From an uncultured Collinsella sp. (GTDB taxonomy: Bacteria > Actinomycetota > Coriobacteriia > Coriobacteriales > Coriobacteriaceae), in the NCBI GenBank assembly GCA_959019775.1, contig CAUEPS010000002.1:1-64000 (forward strand): a DNA stretch of 64,000 nt. The letters run 5' to 3'. The position numbers and the translations under genes are program-made. Positions 25,436 to 34,207 of this stretch are shown piece by piece. Below the pieces are notes generated by a model that saw only the letters and a program-made list of their open reading frames with translations, was not told the DNA's origin and searched no databases. Within the stretch, counting starts at the first letter, position 1. Every line of letters begins with the position of its first letter.

Positions 25436-26035
25436 ATGTTCAACATTGTGCTGTATGCGCCCGAGATTCCGGCCAATACGGGCAATATCGGCCGCACCTG
25501 CGTGGTCACCGGCGCCCGCCTGCATCTGGTGGAGCCGCTGGGGTTTTCGCTCGACGACAAGACGGTACGTCGCGCCGGTCTGGGCTACTGGCAAAACTTG
25601 GACGTGACGACCTATGCCGGCTGGGAGGATTTCCTTGCGCGCAACGATCTCTCCCCCGCCGATGGTCGCCTGCATCTGCTGACCAAAAAGGCACGCCGCA
25701 CCTATGCGCAAAGCACCTACCGCGATGGTGACTACTTGGTCTTTGGCAGCGAGAGCTCGGGCATTCCCGAGCCACTGCTTGCCGCGGCGCCCGAGCGTTG
25801 CGAGCGTATCCCCATGCTGCGCGATTGTGACTCACTCGATAACGCCGAGGCTTGGGAAGCCCACGAGGAATCGCTCGGACATACCGAGGACAGCCACGAG
25901 GCCATCCTTCAACAGGACATCTGCGGCAACTTCGTCAACCCGGACGACTACCGCATCAGCGCACTCAACCTCTCCAACAGCGCCGCCATCGTCCTCTACG
26001 AGGCCCTGCGCCAGACAGGCTTTCCGGGAATGTGA
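25436..26035 (+). CDS. trmL: tRNA (cytidine(34)-2'-O)-methyltransferase
   Basis: 199-residue SPOUT-class enzyme methylating the wobble ribose of tRNA-Leu. Begins MFNIVLYAPEIPANTGNIGR, the typical TrmL start, has LVFGSESSGIPEPLL (SAM site) and a C-terminal knot LNLSNSAAIVLYEALRQ. It is about 40 residues longer than E. coli TrmL (157) owing to an acidic insert (NAEAWEAHEESLGHTEDSHE) before the knot. Start at 25436 follows AAGGAG; the 71-codon upstream extension crosses the terminator and is rejected. Its stop codon lies inside a hairpin repeat. Confidence 0.9.
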   Translation: MFNIVLYAPEIPANTGNIGRTCVVTGARLHLVEPLGFSLDDKTVRRAGLGYWQNLDVTTYAGWEDFLARNDLSPADGRLHLLTKKARRTYAQSTYRDGDYLVFGSESSGIPEPLLAAAPERCERIPMLRDCDSLDNAEAWEAHEESLGHTEDSHEAILQQDICGNFVNPDDYRISALNLSNSAAIVLYEALRQTGFPGM

Positions 26036-26062
26036 CAAAGGAACTATCCCTTTGTCACATTC
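26028..26062. repeat. Hairpin repeat, GGCAAAGGGACTGTCCC family (copy 1)
   Basis: GAATGTGACAAAGG pairs with CCTTTGTCACATTC. It overlaps the last codons and TGA of trmL. Related to 27285, 31012 and 63674. Confidence 0.7.
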
Positions 26063-26179
26063 AAGCGCCACGCCGATGGCACACATGCCTAATTGATGCT
26101 CTAGATAAAGAGCCCTCACTTTTAATCAGAATTAACTAAAGTAAAATGAAGTTAAACGGCGGCCTGAAAGGAGAGCCTT

Positions 26180-27280
26180 GTGGAATATCTCGAGAACCCG
26201 TTTACCCCCAGTTTTGGCGAGGTTCCTGCCCATCTCGCTGGCAGACAACAGATTATTCGGGATCTGGACCGTGCCTTCTTGAGCCAGCGCAGGCGCCCAG
26301 AATTGACCTCGATCTTCTCAGGCGCGCGTGGAACCGGTAAAACCGCTCTCATGTCGTCGCTCGCGACAAGGGCGGAATCCCACGGCTGGATTGCCGTAAA
26401 GACGACCGCGCTCCCGGGAATGCTTGAGGAAATCGAGTTCGGGGCGAAACGTGCTGCCGGCCATCTTATCGACCCGTCTAAGAACTTCGAAGTCACCGGC
26501 CTCGGAATTGCACCGCTCGGCAGCATCGAGGTCAATCGCGTTCACGATGCCTCAACCTGGCGTTATCGCATGAGCGACATCATCGACCAGCTCAACGAGG
26601 CGGGCACCGGTCTGCTCGTCACGGTTGACGAGGTGGACCCGACACTCGACGAGATGATTCAGCTCGCAGCGACGTATCAGCACTTTGTGACCGATGGGAA
26701 ACGCGTCGCCCTGCTCATGGCGGGACTTCCCAATAACGTCTCGACGTTGCTGAACCACAAGACGGTCTCGTTCCTTCGCCGTGCCCAACAATATCATCTG
26801 GGTCGCATTGCCGACTATGACGTACGCGAGGCCTTGATTCGCACAATCCAAGAAAACGATCGCCTGGCAGATACTGAGGGAATCGATAGAGCCGTTCGCT
26901 CGATCTCTGGTTTTCCCTTCCTATTGCAACTCGTAGGCTACCGTGCCTGGGATCTCACAAGCGATTCGAAGGAAATCTCGTCACGCGACTTTGACCTGGG
27001 AATCAAAATCGCGCGCGACGAGATGGACGACCGAATCCTCGCGGCAACCTATCGGGAACTCACTGCAGAGGACAAGCGATTCCTCATCGCCATGCTCGAT
27101 GACGAGGAAGAATCCACCACCGCTGACCTTGTCGAGCGCCTTAAGCGTTCGCCGCAGCAGGTCTCCCGCTACCGACGTCGCATGATAGATGCCGGCATCA
27201 TCGGGGAACGAGGACGGGGGCTCGTCGCATTTGAATTGCCATTCTTCCGCGACTATCTCGCGGCTCAATGCGTGAAATAG
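26180..27280 (+). CDS. AAA-type ATPase with C-terminal winged helix (paralogue of 29827-30945)
   Basis: 366 residues. Walker A GARGTGKT at 48-55, Walker B LLVTVDE at 145-151, sensor-like LLMAGLPNN, then PHE/FLRRAQQ segment and a C-terminal winged-helix domain (about 290-350) with SPQQVSRYRRRMIDAGII. The architecture resembles archaeal-type/Cdc6-like ATPases (AAA_16) annotated only as ATP-binding proteins. No membrane segment. GTG at 26180 follows AAAGGAGAG. TTAACT/AGTTAA at 26132-26137 and 26150-26155 could be an operator. Its paralogue lies 2.5 kb away in opposite direction beyond the UvrA-like gene. Function unknown: DNA repair, replication control or defence are all possible. Confidence 0.75.
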   Translation: MEYLENPFTPSFGEVPAHLAGRQQIIRDLDRAFLSQRRRPELTSIFSGARGTGKTALMSSLATRAESHGWIAVKTTALPGMLEEIEFGAKRAAGHLIDPSKNFEVTGLGIAPLGSIEVNRVHDASTWRYRMSDIIDQLNEAGTGLLVTVDEVDPTLDEMIQLAATYQHFVTDGKRVALLMAGLPNNVSTLLNHKTVSFLRRAQQYHLGRIADYDVREALIRTIQENDRLADTEGIDRAVRSISGFPFLLQLVGYRAWDLTSDSKEISSRDFDLGIKIARDEMDDRILAATYRELTAEDKRFLIAMLDDEEESTTADLVERLKRSPQQVSRYRRRMIDAGIIGERGRGLVAFELPFFRDYLAAQCVK

Positions 27281-27284
27281 GCAT

Positions 27285-27319
27285 CAATGAGGCAAAGGGG
27301 CTGTCCCTTTGTCGCATTG
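27285..27319. repeat. Hairpin repeat, GGCAAAGGGACTGTCCC family (copy 2)
   Basis: CAATG...CAAAGG pairs with CCTTTG...CATTG around GGCTGTC. It fills the 40-base gap between the convergent AAA ATPase and UvrA-like genes and may terminate both. Confidence 0.72.
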
Positions 27320-27320
27320 T

Positions 27321-29834
27321 CTATAGGTAGCGGCCGGTAATGCTCTTGGAGCAGGCAGCGATGTCGCCCGGCGTGCCGGCGCAGACGATTTGCCCGCCCG
27401 CGTCGCCACCGCCCGGGCCCATGTCGATCACGTAATCGGCGTTACGGATAAGGTCGAGGTCATGCTCGATCACGACAACTGTGGCGCCCTTGGCAACGAG
27501 GCCGTCAAACACGCTCAGCAGTACCTGAACATCGAGCGGATGCAGGCCAATCGTGGGCTCATCGAACACGAATACGGCATCATCCTGCACGCGGCTCATC
27601 TCGCTCGCGAGCTTAAGGCGCTGTGCCTCACCGCCCGAAAGCGCCGGCGTGGGCTCGCCAAGCGTGAGATAACCCAGGCCCAGGTCGTGCAAGGTCTGCA
27701 AACGCGTCTGAACCTTCTTGAGTCCCACCGTGGCGTCGAGCGCCTCATCCACACTCATATCCATGAGCTGCGGCAACGTAAGCAGGCTCCCGTCCTTGCC
27801 CTCGCGATGGATATGCGAGGCGGCCTCGGCGTAGCGCGAACCGCGACATGCCGGGCAGACGATCTCGACATCGGGCAAAAACTGCACGTCGAGCGATATA
27901 GAGCCCGTGCCATCGCACGTAGGGCAGCGCAAGGCGCCGGTGTTGTAGCTAAAGGCGCCCGCCTTGTAGCCGGCTGCCTTGGCCTCGGACGTACGGGCGA
28001 AGGCGCGACGCAGCTCGTCATGAATGTCGGCATAAGTCGCCACTGTCGAGCGCACGTTGGCGCCGATAGGCGTAGCGTCAATCAGGTTTGCGCGGGCAAT
28101 GCCTTCGGCATCGACCCAGCGCACATGTTTTGGCAGGCGCTCGCCGGCTGCCTGCGCCTTAAGCGCCGGGATGAGCGTCTCGAGCACCAACGTCGTCTTG
28201 CCCGAACCCGAAACGCCCGTAACCGCAACAAGGCGGCCGCGCGGGATATCAACTTCGAGCGGCTTAACGGTATGGATGGCATCGGTTGCCATGCGAATAT
28301 GCCCCTGGTCGAACATTTCCTCGTCAGTCACCTGCGGACGCAGGCGCTTGGACTCTGCGCGCAAAAACGGGGCGATGCGGCTGCCCTGCGATTGTTCGAC
28401 CTCGTCCACCGTACCTGCAGCGATCACTTTACCGCCGCCCGCTCCGGCAACGGGGCCCATCTCGACCAGATAGTCGGCTTCCGCCAGTACGCGCGTGTCG
28501 TGGTCGACAACAACCACGGTGTTGCCGTCATCCACCAGATCGCGCATCACGCCCACCAAGCCGTCGACATTGGCAGGATGCAAGCCGATCGAAGGCTCGT
28601 CCAGCACATAAAGCACACCCGTCGATCGGTTGCGCACCACGCGGGCGAGTTGCACACGCTGGCGCTCACCCGTGGAGAGCGTGGCGCCGGCGCGATCGAG
28701 CGAAAGGTAATCGAGACCCAGGTCGACCAGACGACGGGCCGCACTCAAAAACGAATCGCAGATATCCGTCGCCATGGGCCGCATCTCGGCCGGCAAGGAC
28801 GTAGGCACCCCGCGCACCCACTCAATCGCCTCACCCAGCGTCATGGCCGCTGCTTGCGCCAGATTGATACCGCGCACCTGGGGCTGGCGCGCAGCCTCGG
28901 AGAGACGCGTGCCGCCGCAATCGCGGCATGCTCCCTCGCGCAAAAAGCGCGCAACGCGTTTTAAGCCCTTATCGTCCTTGGCCTTGGCGAGCGCATTCTC
29001 GACGGTATAGACGGCGTTGTAATAGGTGAAGTCGAGCGGCGTGGCGCCCTCGCCGTTTTTGGGAACGTAGAGAATGTGCTTCTTAACCGCCGGACCATGA
29101 AACACGATGTCGCGCTCTTGAGGCGTGAGTTGGCTAAACGGCACGTCGGTGCGTACGCCCATCTCGCCTGCCACCTGCTTCATCAGATCCCACATGAGCG
29201 TGCCCCAGGGAAGGACTGCGCCCTCGTTGATGGTCTTTGACTCATCTGGCACCAGGCTCGCCTCGTCCACCTCGCGCATGACACCGGTGCCGCCACAGGT
29301 GGGGCATGCGCCGCCGCTATTGAAAGCCAAATCCTCGGCACTCGGCGCGTAGAACTCGCGGCCGCATGTCGGACACGTGAGCGACAGGCCCGCAGCTACG
29401 TTAAGGCTCGGCTCCACACGCGCCCCGCAATGCGGGCACACGTGATGGGCGCAACGGCTAAAGAGCAGACGCAGGCTGTTGTTGAGCTCGGTCATGGTAC
29501 CAAAGGTCGAGCGCACGCCCGGCACGCTGGGGCGTTGATGCAATGCGAGCGCCGCCGGCACGTGCAGAACCTCGTCCACCTGGGCGTGTTCGGCCTGCGT
29601 CAGACGACGGCGGGTATAGGTGCTGAGCGCCTCAAGATAGCGACGCGAGCCCTCGGCATAAAGAACCCCCAGCGCCAGCGAACTCTTGCCCGAGCCCGAC
29701 ACGCCGGCAATGCCCACAAGCCTTCCCAGTGGAATATCGATATCGATGTCTTTGAGGTTGTGCACGCGCGCGCCACGCACCTCGATAGCCTGCGGGCTCA
29801 TCTTCTGTTCCGTCACCTTTATCACCCTACTCAT
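27321..29834 (-). CDS. UvrA paralogue (excinuclease ABC subunit A-like ATPase)
   Basis: 837 residues, shorter than housekeeping UvrA (about 940-960). Two ABC ATPase modules: first Walker A GVSGSGKSS (44-52), signature LSTGERQRVQLA; second Walker A GVSGSGKTT, signature LSGGEAQRLKLA and Walker B VFVFDEPTIGLH. Zinc-finger CxxC pairs occur in CPHCGA, CPTCGREF, CPTCGGTG and CPTCDGTG. Size and features match the UvrA2/drug-resistance-type paralogues, linked in other bacteria to DNA-adduct or intercalator tolerance. The start at 29834 overlaps the stop of the upstream AAA ATPase by eight bases; Met12 (29801) is an alternative. No uvrB or uvrC is in the window. Confidence 0.85.
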   Translation of the reverse strand: MSRVIKVTEQKMSPQAIEVRGARVHNLKDIDIDIPLGRLVGIAGVSGSGKSSLALGVLYAEGSRRYLEALSTYTRRRLTQAEHAQVDEVLHVPAALALHQRPSVPGVRSTFGTMTELNNSLRLLFSRCAHHVCPHCGARVEPSLNVAAGLSLTCPTCGREFYAPSAEDLAFNSGGACPTCGGTGVMREVDEASLVPDESKTINEGAVLPWGTLMWDLMKQVAGEMGVRTDVPFSQLTPQERDIVFHGPAVKKHILYVPKNGEGATPLDFTYYNAVYTVENALAKAKDDKGLKRVARFLREGACRDCGGTRLSEAARQPQVRGINLAQAAAMTLGEAIEWVRGVPTSLPAEMRPMATDICDSFLSAARRLVDLGLDYLSLDRAGATLSTGERQRVQLARVVRNRSTGVLYVLDEPSIGLHPANVDGLVGVMRDLVDDGNTVVVVDHDTRVLAEADYLVEMGPVAGAGGGKVIAAGTVDEVEQSQGSRIAPFLRAESKRLRPQVTDEEMFDQGHIRMATDAIHTVKPLEVDIPRGRLVAVTGVSGSGKTTLVLETLIPALKAQAAGERLPKHVRWVDAEGIARANLIDATPIGANVRSTVATYADIHDELRRAFARTSEAKAAGYKAGAFSYNTGALRCPTCDGTGSISLDVQFLPDVEIVCPACRGSRYAEAASHIHREGKDGSLLTLPQLMDMSVDEALDATVGLKKVQTRLQTLHDLGLGYLTLGEPTPALSGGEAQRLKLASEMSRVQDDAVFVFDEPTIGLHPLDVQVLLSVFDGLVAKGATVVVIEHDLDLIRNADYVIDMGPGGGDAGGQIVCAGTPGDIAACSKSITGRYL

Positions 29835-30945
29835 GCCATAAAACTCGATCGCGGATGTACTCGCCCAGCATGGGCACGGTAAACCGGACGAGACCGCATC
29901 CGGCAGCCCCGATGACGCGCTCGCGAATCAGGCTTGCGCGATATTTACTCGCCCAGCTCTGGGTGCGATCGCAGCGCTCAATGACATCCGCCATGCGCGT
30001 CGGTTTGCCCTCGTCAACCGCCATGGCCTCGATAAAGAGGCGCTGTGGACTGCGCAGCCCGTAATACAGGGGCGCGTCGACCGCTTCGTAGAACTCGGAG
30101 ACGGCATCCGTATGGCCAGCCTCGACATCGCACCTTTCGATGACCTGCGAGCCACGCCGGACGGCAGAGCGCCACATGTAATATCCCACCAGCTGAACCA
30201 TATAGGGATGCCCCATGCTCTTGCGCGCCGCAAGGTCCGCCGTCCCCGCGTCCACGTAAAGACCAGCGTCCTTGACCGTCTGGATATACGAATCGCGCAC
30301 CTTGGGCAAGGATATCGCCCCCAACGTACGCTGCTGGGCACGCCGTAAAAACGTTACGCTCGGCTCTTCGAGCAGATCGTCAACCATACTGGGTAAGCCG
30401 GCGAACACCAGCGCAAGGCCGCGCTGCTCGCTATCGGGCAAGCCCGTAGCATCCTGGTCTCCGAGCACCTGCTGATAGAGAACGGCAAGAGCCGCCAGTT
30501 CCTCGATAGACGCCGATTGCGCCTCGTCAATCGCAAACAGTATGCCCTTGCCTAGACCGAGCTTCTTGAGGCGCTCGTTGACCAGCCCTCGCAACGTTTC
30601 GCCCTTTGCCCGCGCCGCCTCGACCGACATCCGGCCAAACGACGGACCGAACTCCATTGACGTCACAACGGGCTTATTCGAGCGAAGCGCGTCGGCCAAT
30701 CGGTCGCATAAGCCAAGCGAAGCGGAATCGGAGACAACCGCCCATCCGCGCTCATTGGCTAGACGTTGCAGCTCCCGCAGGAGAACCGTCTTGCCGCAGC
30801 CGCGATTTCCCGTAATGAGCATGAGCCTACCCGGCGCTCCGGCGCCGTTATCGAGCCCTTCCTCAAAATCTTCGATGACCGACTCTCGACCGATGAGCAT
30901 CGGAGGCCGCTTGCCTGCCGTTGGCTTAAAGGGATTTGGATTCAT
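29827..30945 (-). CDS. AAA-type ATPase with C-terminal winged helix, coupled to the UvrA paralogue
   Basis: 372 residues. Walker A GNRGCGKT at 46-53, Walker B ILFAIDE at 135-141, sensor-like LVFAGLPSMV, the shared VTFLRRAQQ segment, and a C-terminal winged-helix region (RTQSWASKYRASLIRERVIG). Clearly paralogous to 26180-27280. GAGGAGG sits six bases before the ATG at 30945. Its stop overlaps the UvrA-like start, so the two proteins are likely made in fixed ratio and may act together. Two direct repeats of AGTTATACCAAC lie 34-65 bases upstream. Role not known; family members are usually annotated as ATP-binding protein only. Confidence 0.75.
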   Translation of the reverse strand: MNPNPFKPTAGKRPPMLIGRESVIEDFEEGLDNGAGAPGRLMLITGNRGCGKTVLLRELQRLANERGWAVVSDSASLGLCDRLADALRSNKPVVTSMEFGPSFGRMSVEAARAKGETLRGLVNERLKKLGLGKGILFAIDEAQSASIEELAALAVLYQQVLGDQDATGLPDSEQRGLALVFAGLPSMVDDLLEEPSVTFLRRAQQRTLGAISLPKVRDSYIQTVKDAGLYVDAGTADLAARKSMGHPYMVQLVGYYMWRSAVRRGSQVIERCDVEAGHTDAVSEFYEAVDAPLYYGLRSPQRLFIEAMAVDEGKPTRMADVIERCDRTQSWASKYRASLIRERVIGAAGCGLVRFTVPMLGEYIRDRVLWHE

Positions 30946-30978
30946 GTCGGCCTCCTCGGATTGGCAAACCCTGGTAAT

Positions 30979-31010
30979 AGTTATACCAACTTGTACCGAG
31001 TTATACCAAC
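30979..31010. promoter_or_regulatory. Direct repeat upstream of the AAA ATPase-uvrA-like operon
   Basis: AGTTATACCAAC occurs twice, at 30979-30990 and 30999-31010, spaced 20 bases (two helical turns), 34-65 bases before the start at 30945. This fits tandem binding of a regulator, possibly the encoded winged-helix protein itself. Confidence 0.4.
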
Positions 31011-31011
31011 A

Positions 31012-31043
31012 GGATGCGGCAAAGAGACTGACCCTCTATCACC
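31012..31043. repeat. Degenerate hairpin repeat, GGCAAAGGGACTGTCCC family (copy 3)
   Basis: GGATGCGGCAAAGAGACTG then CCCTCTATCACC: same order as 63674 but with several mismatches. It overlaps the TGA stop of the TetM-like gene. Confidence 0.45.
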
Positions 31044-33042
31044 TATGGCCGAAAAACTCGGCGTCCGCCGCTCGCCAGGGGCGGAAGGTGGCGGGATCGA
31101 CCTTTACATGAGCTGCGGCGGGTACGTCGTACCATTTGACCGTGTAGCCGGTGCCGTGAGAGCAAAAGACCGAGTCGGGCGTGTTGGGCAGATCGGCCTC
31201 GGGCTCATAGGCGGCCGTCTCGATTACGCACTCGGCATCATGGCAAGGCGCATAGCCGGCGAACTCCAGGTACAGATGCCCACGACCACTCGTGTAGGCA
31301 GCCACCTCCAGCGCGTAATCCTGCACCTCAGATGCCGGCACGCGACCCACAAGCTTCGCCCGGTCTCCCGCCATCGTCGGCGGCTCGTACTCGGCACCCA
31401 TGCGCGTGGCATCCGAGAGCGCCCGGCCCACGCACTCCCCCGGCACCTCGAGCTCAAAGCGATACCACGGCTCCAACAGCACCGCCACGCCGGCCTCACG
31501 CGCCTGCATGAGCCCCTGGCGAATCGCGCGGTACGTGGCCTGACGAAAATCGCCGCCCTCGGTGTGTTTGGCATGCGCGCGGCCACCCGTGAGCGTAATG
31601 CGCACATCGGTGATGGGCGAGCCGGTCAGCGCACCCAGATGATCGCGCTCCATGGCGTTGGTGAGCGCCAGACGCTGCCAGTTAAGATCGAGCTCGTCGG
31701 TCGAGGTCACGGTGCCAAACTGCACGCCCGAGCCCGCCGGCAACGGCTCCAGGCGCAGATGCACCTCGGCATAGTGGCGCAGTGGCTCAAAGTGGCCCAC
31801 GCCCTCGACCGGCTGCGAAATAGTCTCCTTATAGAGAATGCCGCCAGACTCAAACGCAACCGAAAGGCCAAAACGATCGGCCAACACCCGCTGCACGATC
31901 TCGAGTTGCACGGCGCCCATCAACTGCAGGTGAATCTGCTCCAGATGCGTATTCCAGCTTACGCCGAGCATGGGATCTTCGTCCGCCAGCTCAGTCAATG
32001 CTTTGAACACCGTATGGACATCATGTTCGCCCGGAAGCACCGTATAGGTAAGGACTGGCGCAATGACGGGCGCATCGCCCGCAGGCTCCGCGCCCAGGGC
32101 GTCCCCTGGGCGAACGTGCGCAAGACCCGTCACGGCACAAATACCGCCAGCAGCAACTTCTTGGGCAAGCTCATACTTTTCGCCGTTATAGATGCGTACC
32201 TGATCGACCTTCTGTTCCCACGCCTCGGCACCGGAACGTCCGTCAATCATCTGCTTGGCATGCAGCGTGCCGCCGGTCACTTTAACCCATGCCAAGCGCT
32301 CGCCGCGATCTCCGCGGCTCACGCGGTAGACGCGCGCGGCAAACTCCGGGCGCCATGCCTGTTCGCGCATCAGCGCACATATGCCATCCAGCAGCTCGTC
32401 CACGCCTTGGTCCTTGAGCGCCGAGCCGGCAAAGCAGGGGAAAAGCTTGCGCTCGGCAACCATGCGCGACAGCGTTGCGACAGAAAGCTCGCCCGCTTCA
32501 AGAAACTCCTCGAGCGCCGCCTCGTCCAACGCAGCAGCGTCCTCCTGAACGGCGCCGCCCGCCAGCAGTTCGTTGGCATCCAGGCAGCCTTCGGAAAGGC
32601 GCTGCCCGAGCTGTACCAGCAAAACATCGCGGCCGGGATTCTCCAAATCGATTTTGTTGATATAGATGAACGTCGGGATGTCATAGCGCGCAAGCAGGCG
32701 CCACAGGGTTTCGGTGTGCCCTTGCACGCCGTCGTTGGCGCCCACAACCAAAATCGCGTAGTCCAGCGCGCGCAGCGTGCGCTCCGCCTCGGCAGAAAAA
32801 TCGACATGCCCCGGCGCATCCACGAGCATGACGTGGGTATCGCCATGATCGAGTACGGCCTGCGACGAGAAGATCGTAATGCCGCGCTCGCGCTCGATCG
32901 CGTTAGTGTCCAGATGCGAATCGCCATCGTCCACGCGGCCGCGCTTGCGGATGCGACCCGCGTTGAACAGCATGGCCTCGACCAACGTGGTCTTGCCGGC
33001 ATCGACATGCGCCAAGATTCCAACGACCGCTTGCTTCGACAT
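31039..33042 (-). CDS. TetM/EF-G-like translational GTPase (ribosomal-protection family)
   Basis: 667 residues. G1 AHVDAGKTT at 11-19, G2 RERGIT, G3 DAPGHVDF, G4 NKIDLE, then EF-G domains II-V ending in a short basic tail. Length and layout match the Tet(M)/Tet(O)/Tet(W) ribosomal protection proteins (about 640) and related vancomycin-unrelated chromosomal homologues rather than EF-G (about 700). It may release tetracycline-like drugs from ribosomes or act as a stress EF-G paralogue. Composition is like its neighbours and no conjugative genes adjoin it, which argues for a long-resident chromosomal gene. Start at 33042 follows AGGAGAG. Resistance cannot be claimed from this sequence. Confidence 0.82.
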   Translation of the reverse strand: MSKQAVVGILAHVDAGKTTLVEAMLFNAGRIRKRGRVDDGDSHLDTNAIERERGITIFSSQAVLDHGDTHVMLVDAPGHVDFSAEAERTLRALDYAILVVGANDGVQGHTETLWRLLARYDIPTFIYINKIDLENPGRDVLLVQLGQRLSEGCLDANELLAGGAVQEDAAALDEAALEEFLEAGELSVATLSRMVAERKLFPCFAGSALKDQGVDELLDGICALMREQAWRPEFAARVYRVSRGDRGERLAWVKVTGGTLHAKQMIDGRSGAEAWEQKVDQVRIYNGEKYELAQEVAAGGICAVTGLAHVRPGDALGAEPAGDAPVIAPVLTYTVLPGEHDVHTVFKALTELADEDPMLGVSWNTHLEQIHLQLMGAVQLEIVQRVLADRFGLSVAFESGGILYKETISQPVEGVGHFEPLRHYAEVHLRLEPLPAGSGVQFGTVTSTDELDLNWQRLALTNAMERDHLGALTGSPITDVRITLTGGRAHAKHTEGGDFRQATYRAIRQGLMQAREAGVAVLLEPWYRFELEVPGECVGRALSDATRMGAEYEPPTMAGDRAKLVGRVPASEVQDYALEVAAYTSGRGHLYLEFAGYAPCHDAECVIETAAYEPEADLPNTPDSVFCSHGTGYTVKWYDVPAAAHVKVDPATFRPWRAADAEFFGHR

Positions 33043-33229
33043 GGCTCTCCTCTTATTACGAGCCCATCGCACGCGGCAACGGGCGTTCACGCTCCACACT
33101 GGATGATACAATTTACGAGCCGGCGGGCGAAGCGGGCCCTATCCCCCGACCGAGCTCATCGCCCCGCGTTGCCGCGCGGCGATTTTCGTAGGTTCGCGCC
33201 TTGCGAAAGCCGGCTTGCAAAACAGCGCA

Positions 33230-33269
33230 GCGAACGAAAATGGCCCCACCCGGAGCCATTTTCGTTCGC
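33230..33269 (-). terminator. Terminator after the GNAT gene
   Basis: 15-bp perfect stem GCGAACGAAAATGGC / GCCATTTTCGTTCGC with a 10-base loop. The rest of the gap 33043-33296 holds nothing recognisable beyond the TetM-like leader. Confidence 0.7.
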
Positions 33270-33296
33270 GCGAATTGTTGATACGCGCCCTCGATC

Positions 33297-33788
33297 TTAT
33301 GCCTCGCGCAGCCAGTCAAACGCAACACGCGGCGTGCCGTCCGACACATACACGACGCCGGCACGCTCGAACCCCGCCTTAATACTCGCACCCTGCATAG
33401 GCAGGTTATCCTGATGCGTGTCGATACGCAGGTGGTTGGCGCGCTCCTTGGCAAAGGCAAACATCGCAGCCGCGATGCCGTGCGCGGTGCCATCGGACGC
33501 CACACGGTGCAGCACGGCGTACGGAGTGTCGCTGCGCCATTGACCGTCCTCAATGACGTCATAGCATTCGTCCGGACCCGGTAAAAAGGCAAACGTCGCC
33601 ACCACGCGACCGTCGACTTCGCACACATAACTGCCACCAGCGGCAATATCGGCAGCCAGTTGCTCGGCCGAAGGCGTGCCCTCGGGCCACTGCGTGGCGT
33701 TGCCATGCGCGCGCATAAAGGCGCGGGCCACGTCATAGATAGCCATGACGGCGGGAGTGTCGGTATCGAGGGTTTTTCTGATCATCAC
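33297..33788 (-). CDS. GNAT-family N-acetyltransferase
   Basis: 163 residues. The GNAT fold is seen in the order MIRKTLDTDTPAVMAIYDVAR (first strand and helix), a central YVCEVDGRVVATFAF strand, and the acetyl-CoA binding area HRVASDGTAHGIAAAMFAFA followed by LRIDTHQDNLPMQ and the closing FERAGVVYV strands. The canonical RxxGxG loop is replaced by ASDGTAHG, as in several small-molecule acetyltransferases. Substrate unknown. Two adjacent ATGs (33788, 33785) are possible starts. The promoter region is shared with the divergent small gene at 33863. Confidence 0.8.
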   Translation of the reverse strand: MMIRKTLDTDTPAVMAIYDVARAFMRAHGNATQWPEGTPSAEQLAADIAAGGSYVCEVDGRVVATFAFLPGPDECYDVIEDGQWRSDTPYAVLHRVASDGTAHGIAAAMFAFAKERANHLRIDTHQDNLPMQGASIKAGFERAGVVYVSDGTPRVAFDWLREA

Positions 33789-33806
33789 GCGGCGACCTCA
33801 CGTTTA

Positions 33807-33838
33807 TTGGTATCACTTTGATTGAGCAATGATACCAA
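33807..33838. promoter_or_regulatory. Inverted repeat in the divergent promoter region
   Basis: TTGGTATCA (33807-33815) and TGATACCAA (33830-33838), perfect 9-bp arms 14 bases apart, between the GNAT gene and the small gene at 33863. A plausible operator for both. Confidence 0.45.
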
Positions 33839-33862
33839 CGTTTTGAGAAGGGCACGAAGCAG

Positions 33863-34159
33863 ATGGGAAGCAAAAAGCGAGCCGCCTGGTCAAAGGCCAA
33901 AAGCGAGTTTTTAGGCGCTGCCACCGGCGGCGATATGAGCGACCTGTTTGCACGCGAGGACGAGCGCCGCGACGCCCTGGACGCCGAGCGCGATGAAGCT
34001 TGGCGCTACAAGTCGTGCGAGCGCAAAAACCGTTACGACACGCGTGCCGAGGCCGAGGCCGTTATGGCCGACTGCGAAAACCGCGGACGCCGCGGGCTGG
34101 CCTGCTACAAATGCGAATACTGCGGCGGCTGGCACCTGACGTCGCACCCTTGGAAATAG
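33863..34159 (+). CDS. Small conserved-looking protein with a Cys-rich C-terminus
   Basis: 98 residues, not recognised. It starts MGSKKRAAWSKAKSEFLGAA, has a charged helical middle (DERRDALDAERDEAWRYKSC) and ends with ACYKCEYCGGWHLTSH. The Cys/His pattern (CYKCEYC...H...H, plus earlier Cys) suggests a zinc-binding tail, as in small treble-clef or ribbon proteins. The ATG at 33863 is preceded by AAGGGCACGAAGCAG. Codon usage matches neighbours. It could be a nucleic-acid-binding or ribosome-associated protein; no function is claimed. Confidence 0.65.
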   Translation: MGSKKRAAWSKAKSEFLGAATGGDMSDLFAREDERRDALDAERDEAWRYKSCERKNRYDTRAEAEAVMADCENRGRRGLACYKCEYCGGWHLTSHPWK

Positions 34160-34207
34160 GCCCCGCATCGACACGGCACCGATGGAGCGTCAACCATCGT
34201 ACGCAAG

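Noticed and set aside
27390..28964. 524-codon open frame opposite the UvrA paralogue
   Set aside because: No family features; the minus-strand frame has complete ABC ATPase motifs.
30766..33414. Long open frame (882 codons) on the plus strand opposite the TetM-like gene
   Set aside because: It mirrors the third-position GC bias of the real gene, has no recognisable domains, is rich in His/Arg/Ala, and spans two clearly coding genes on the other strand.
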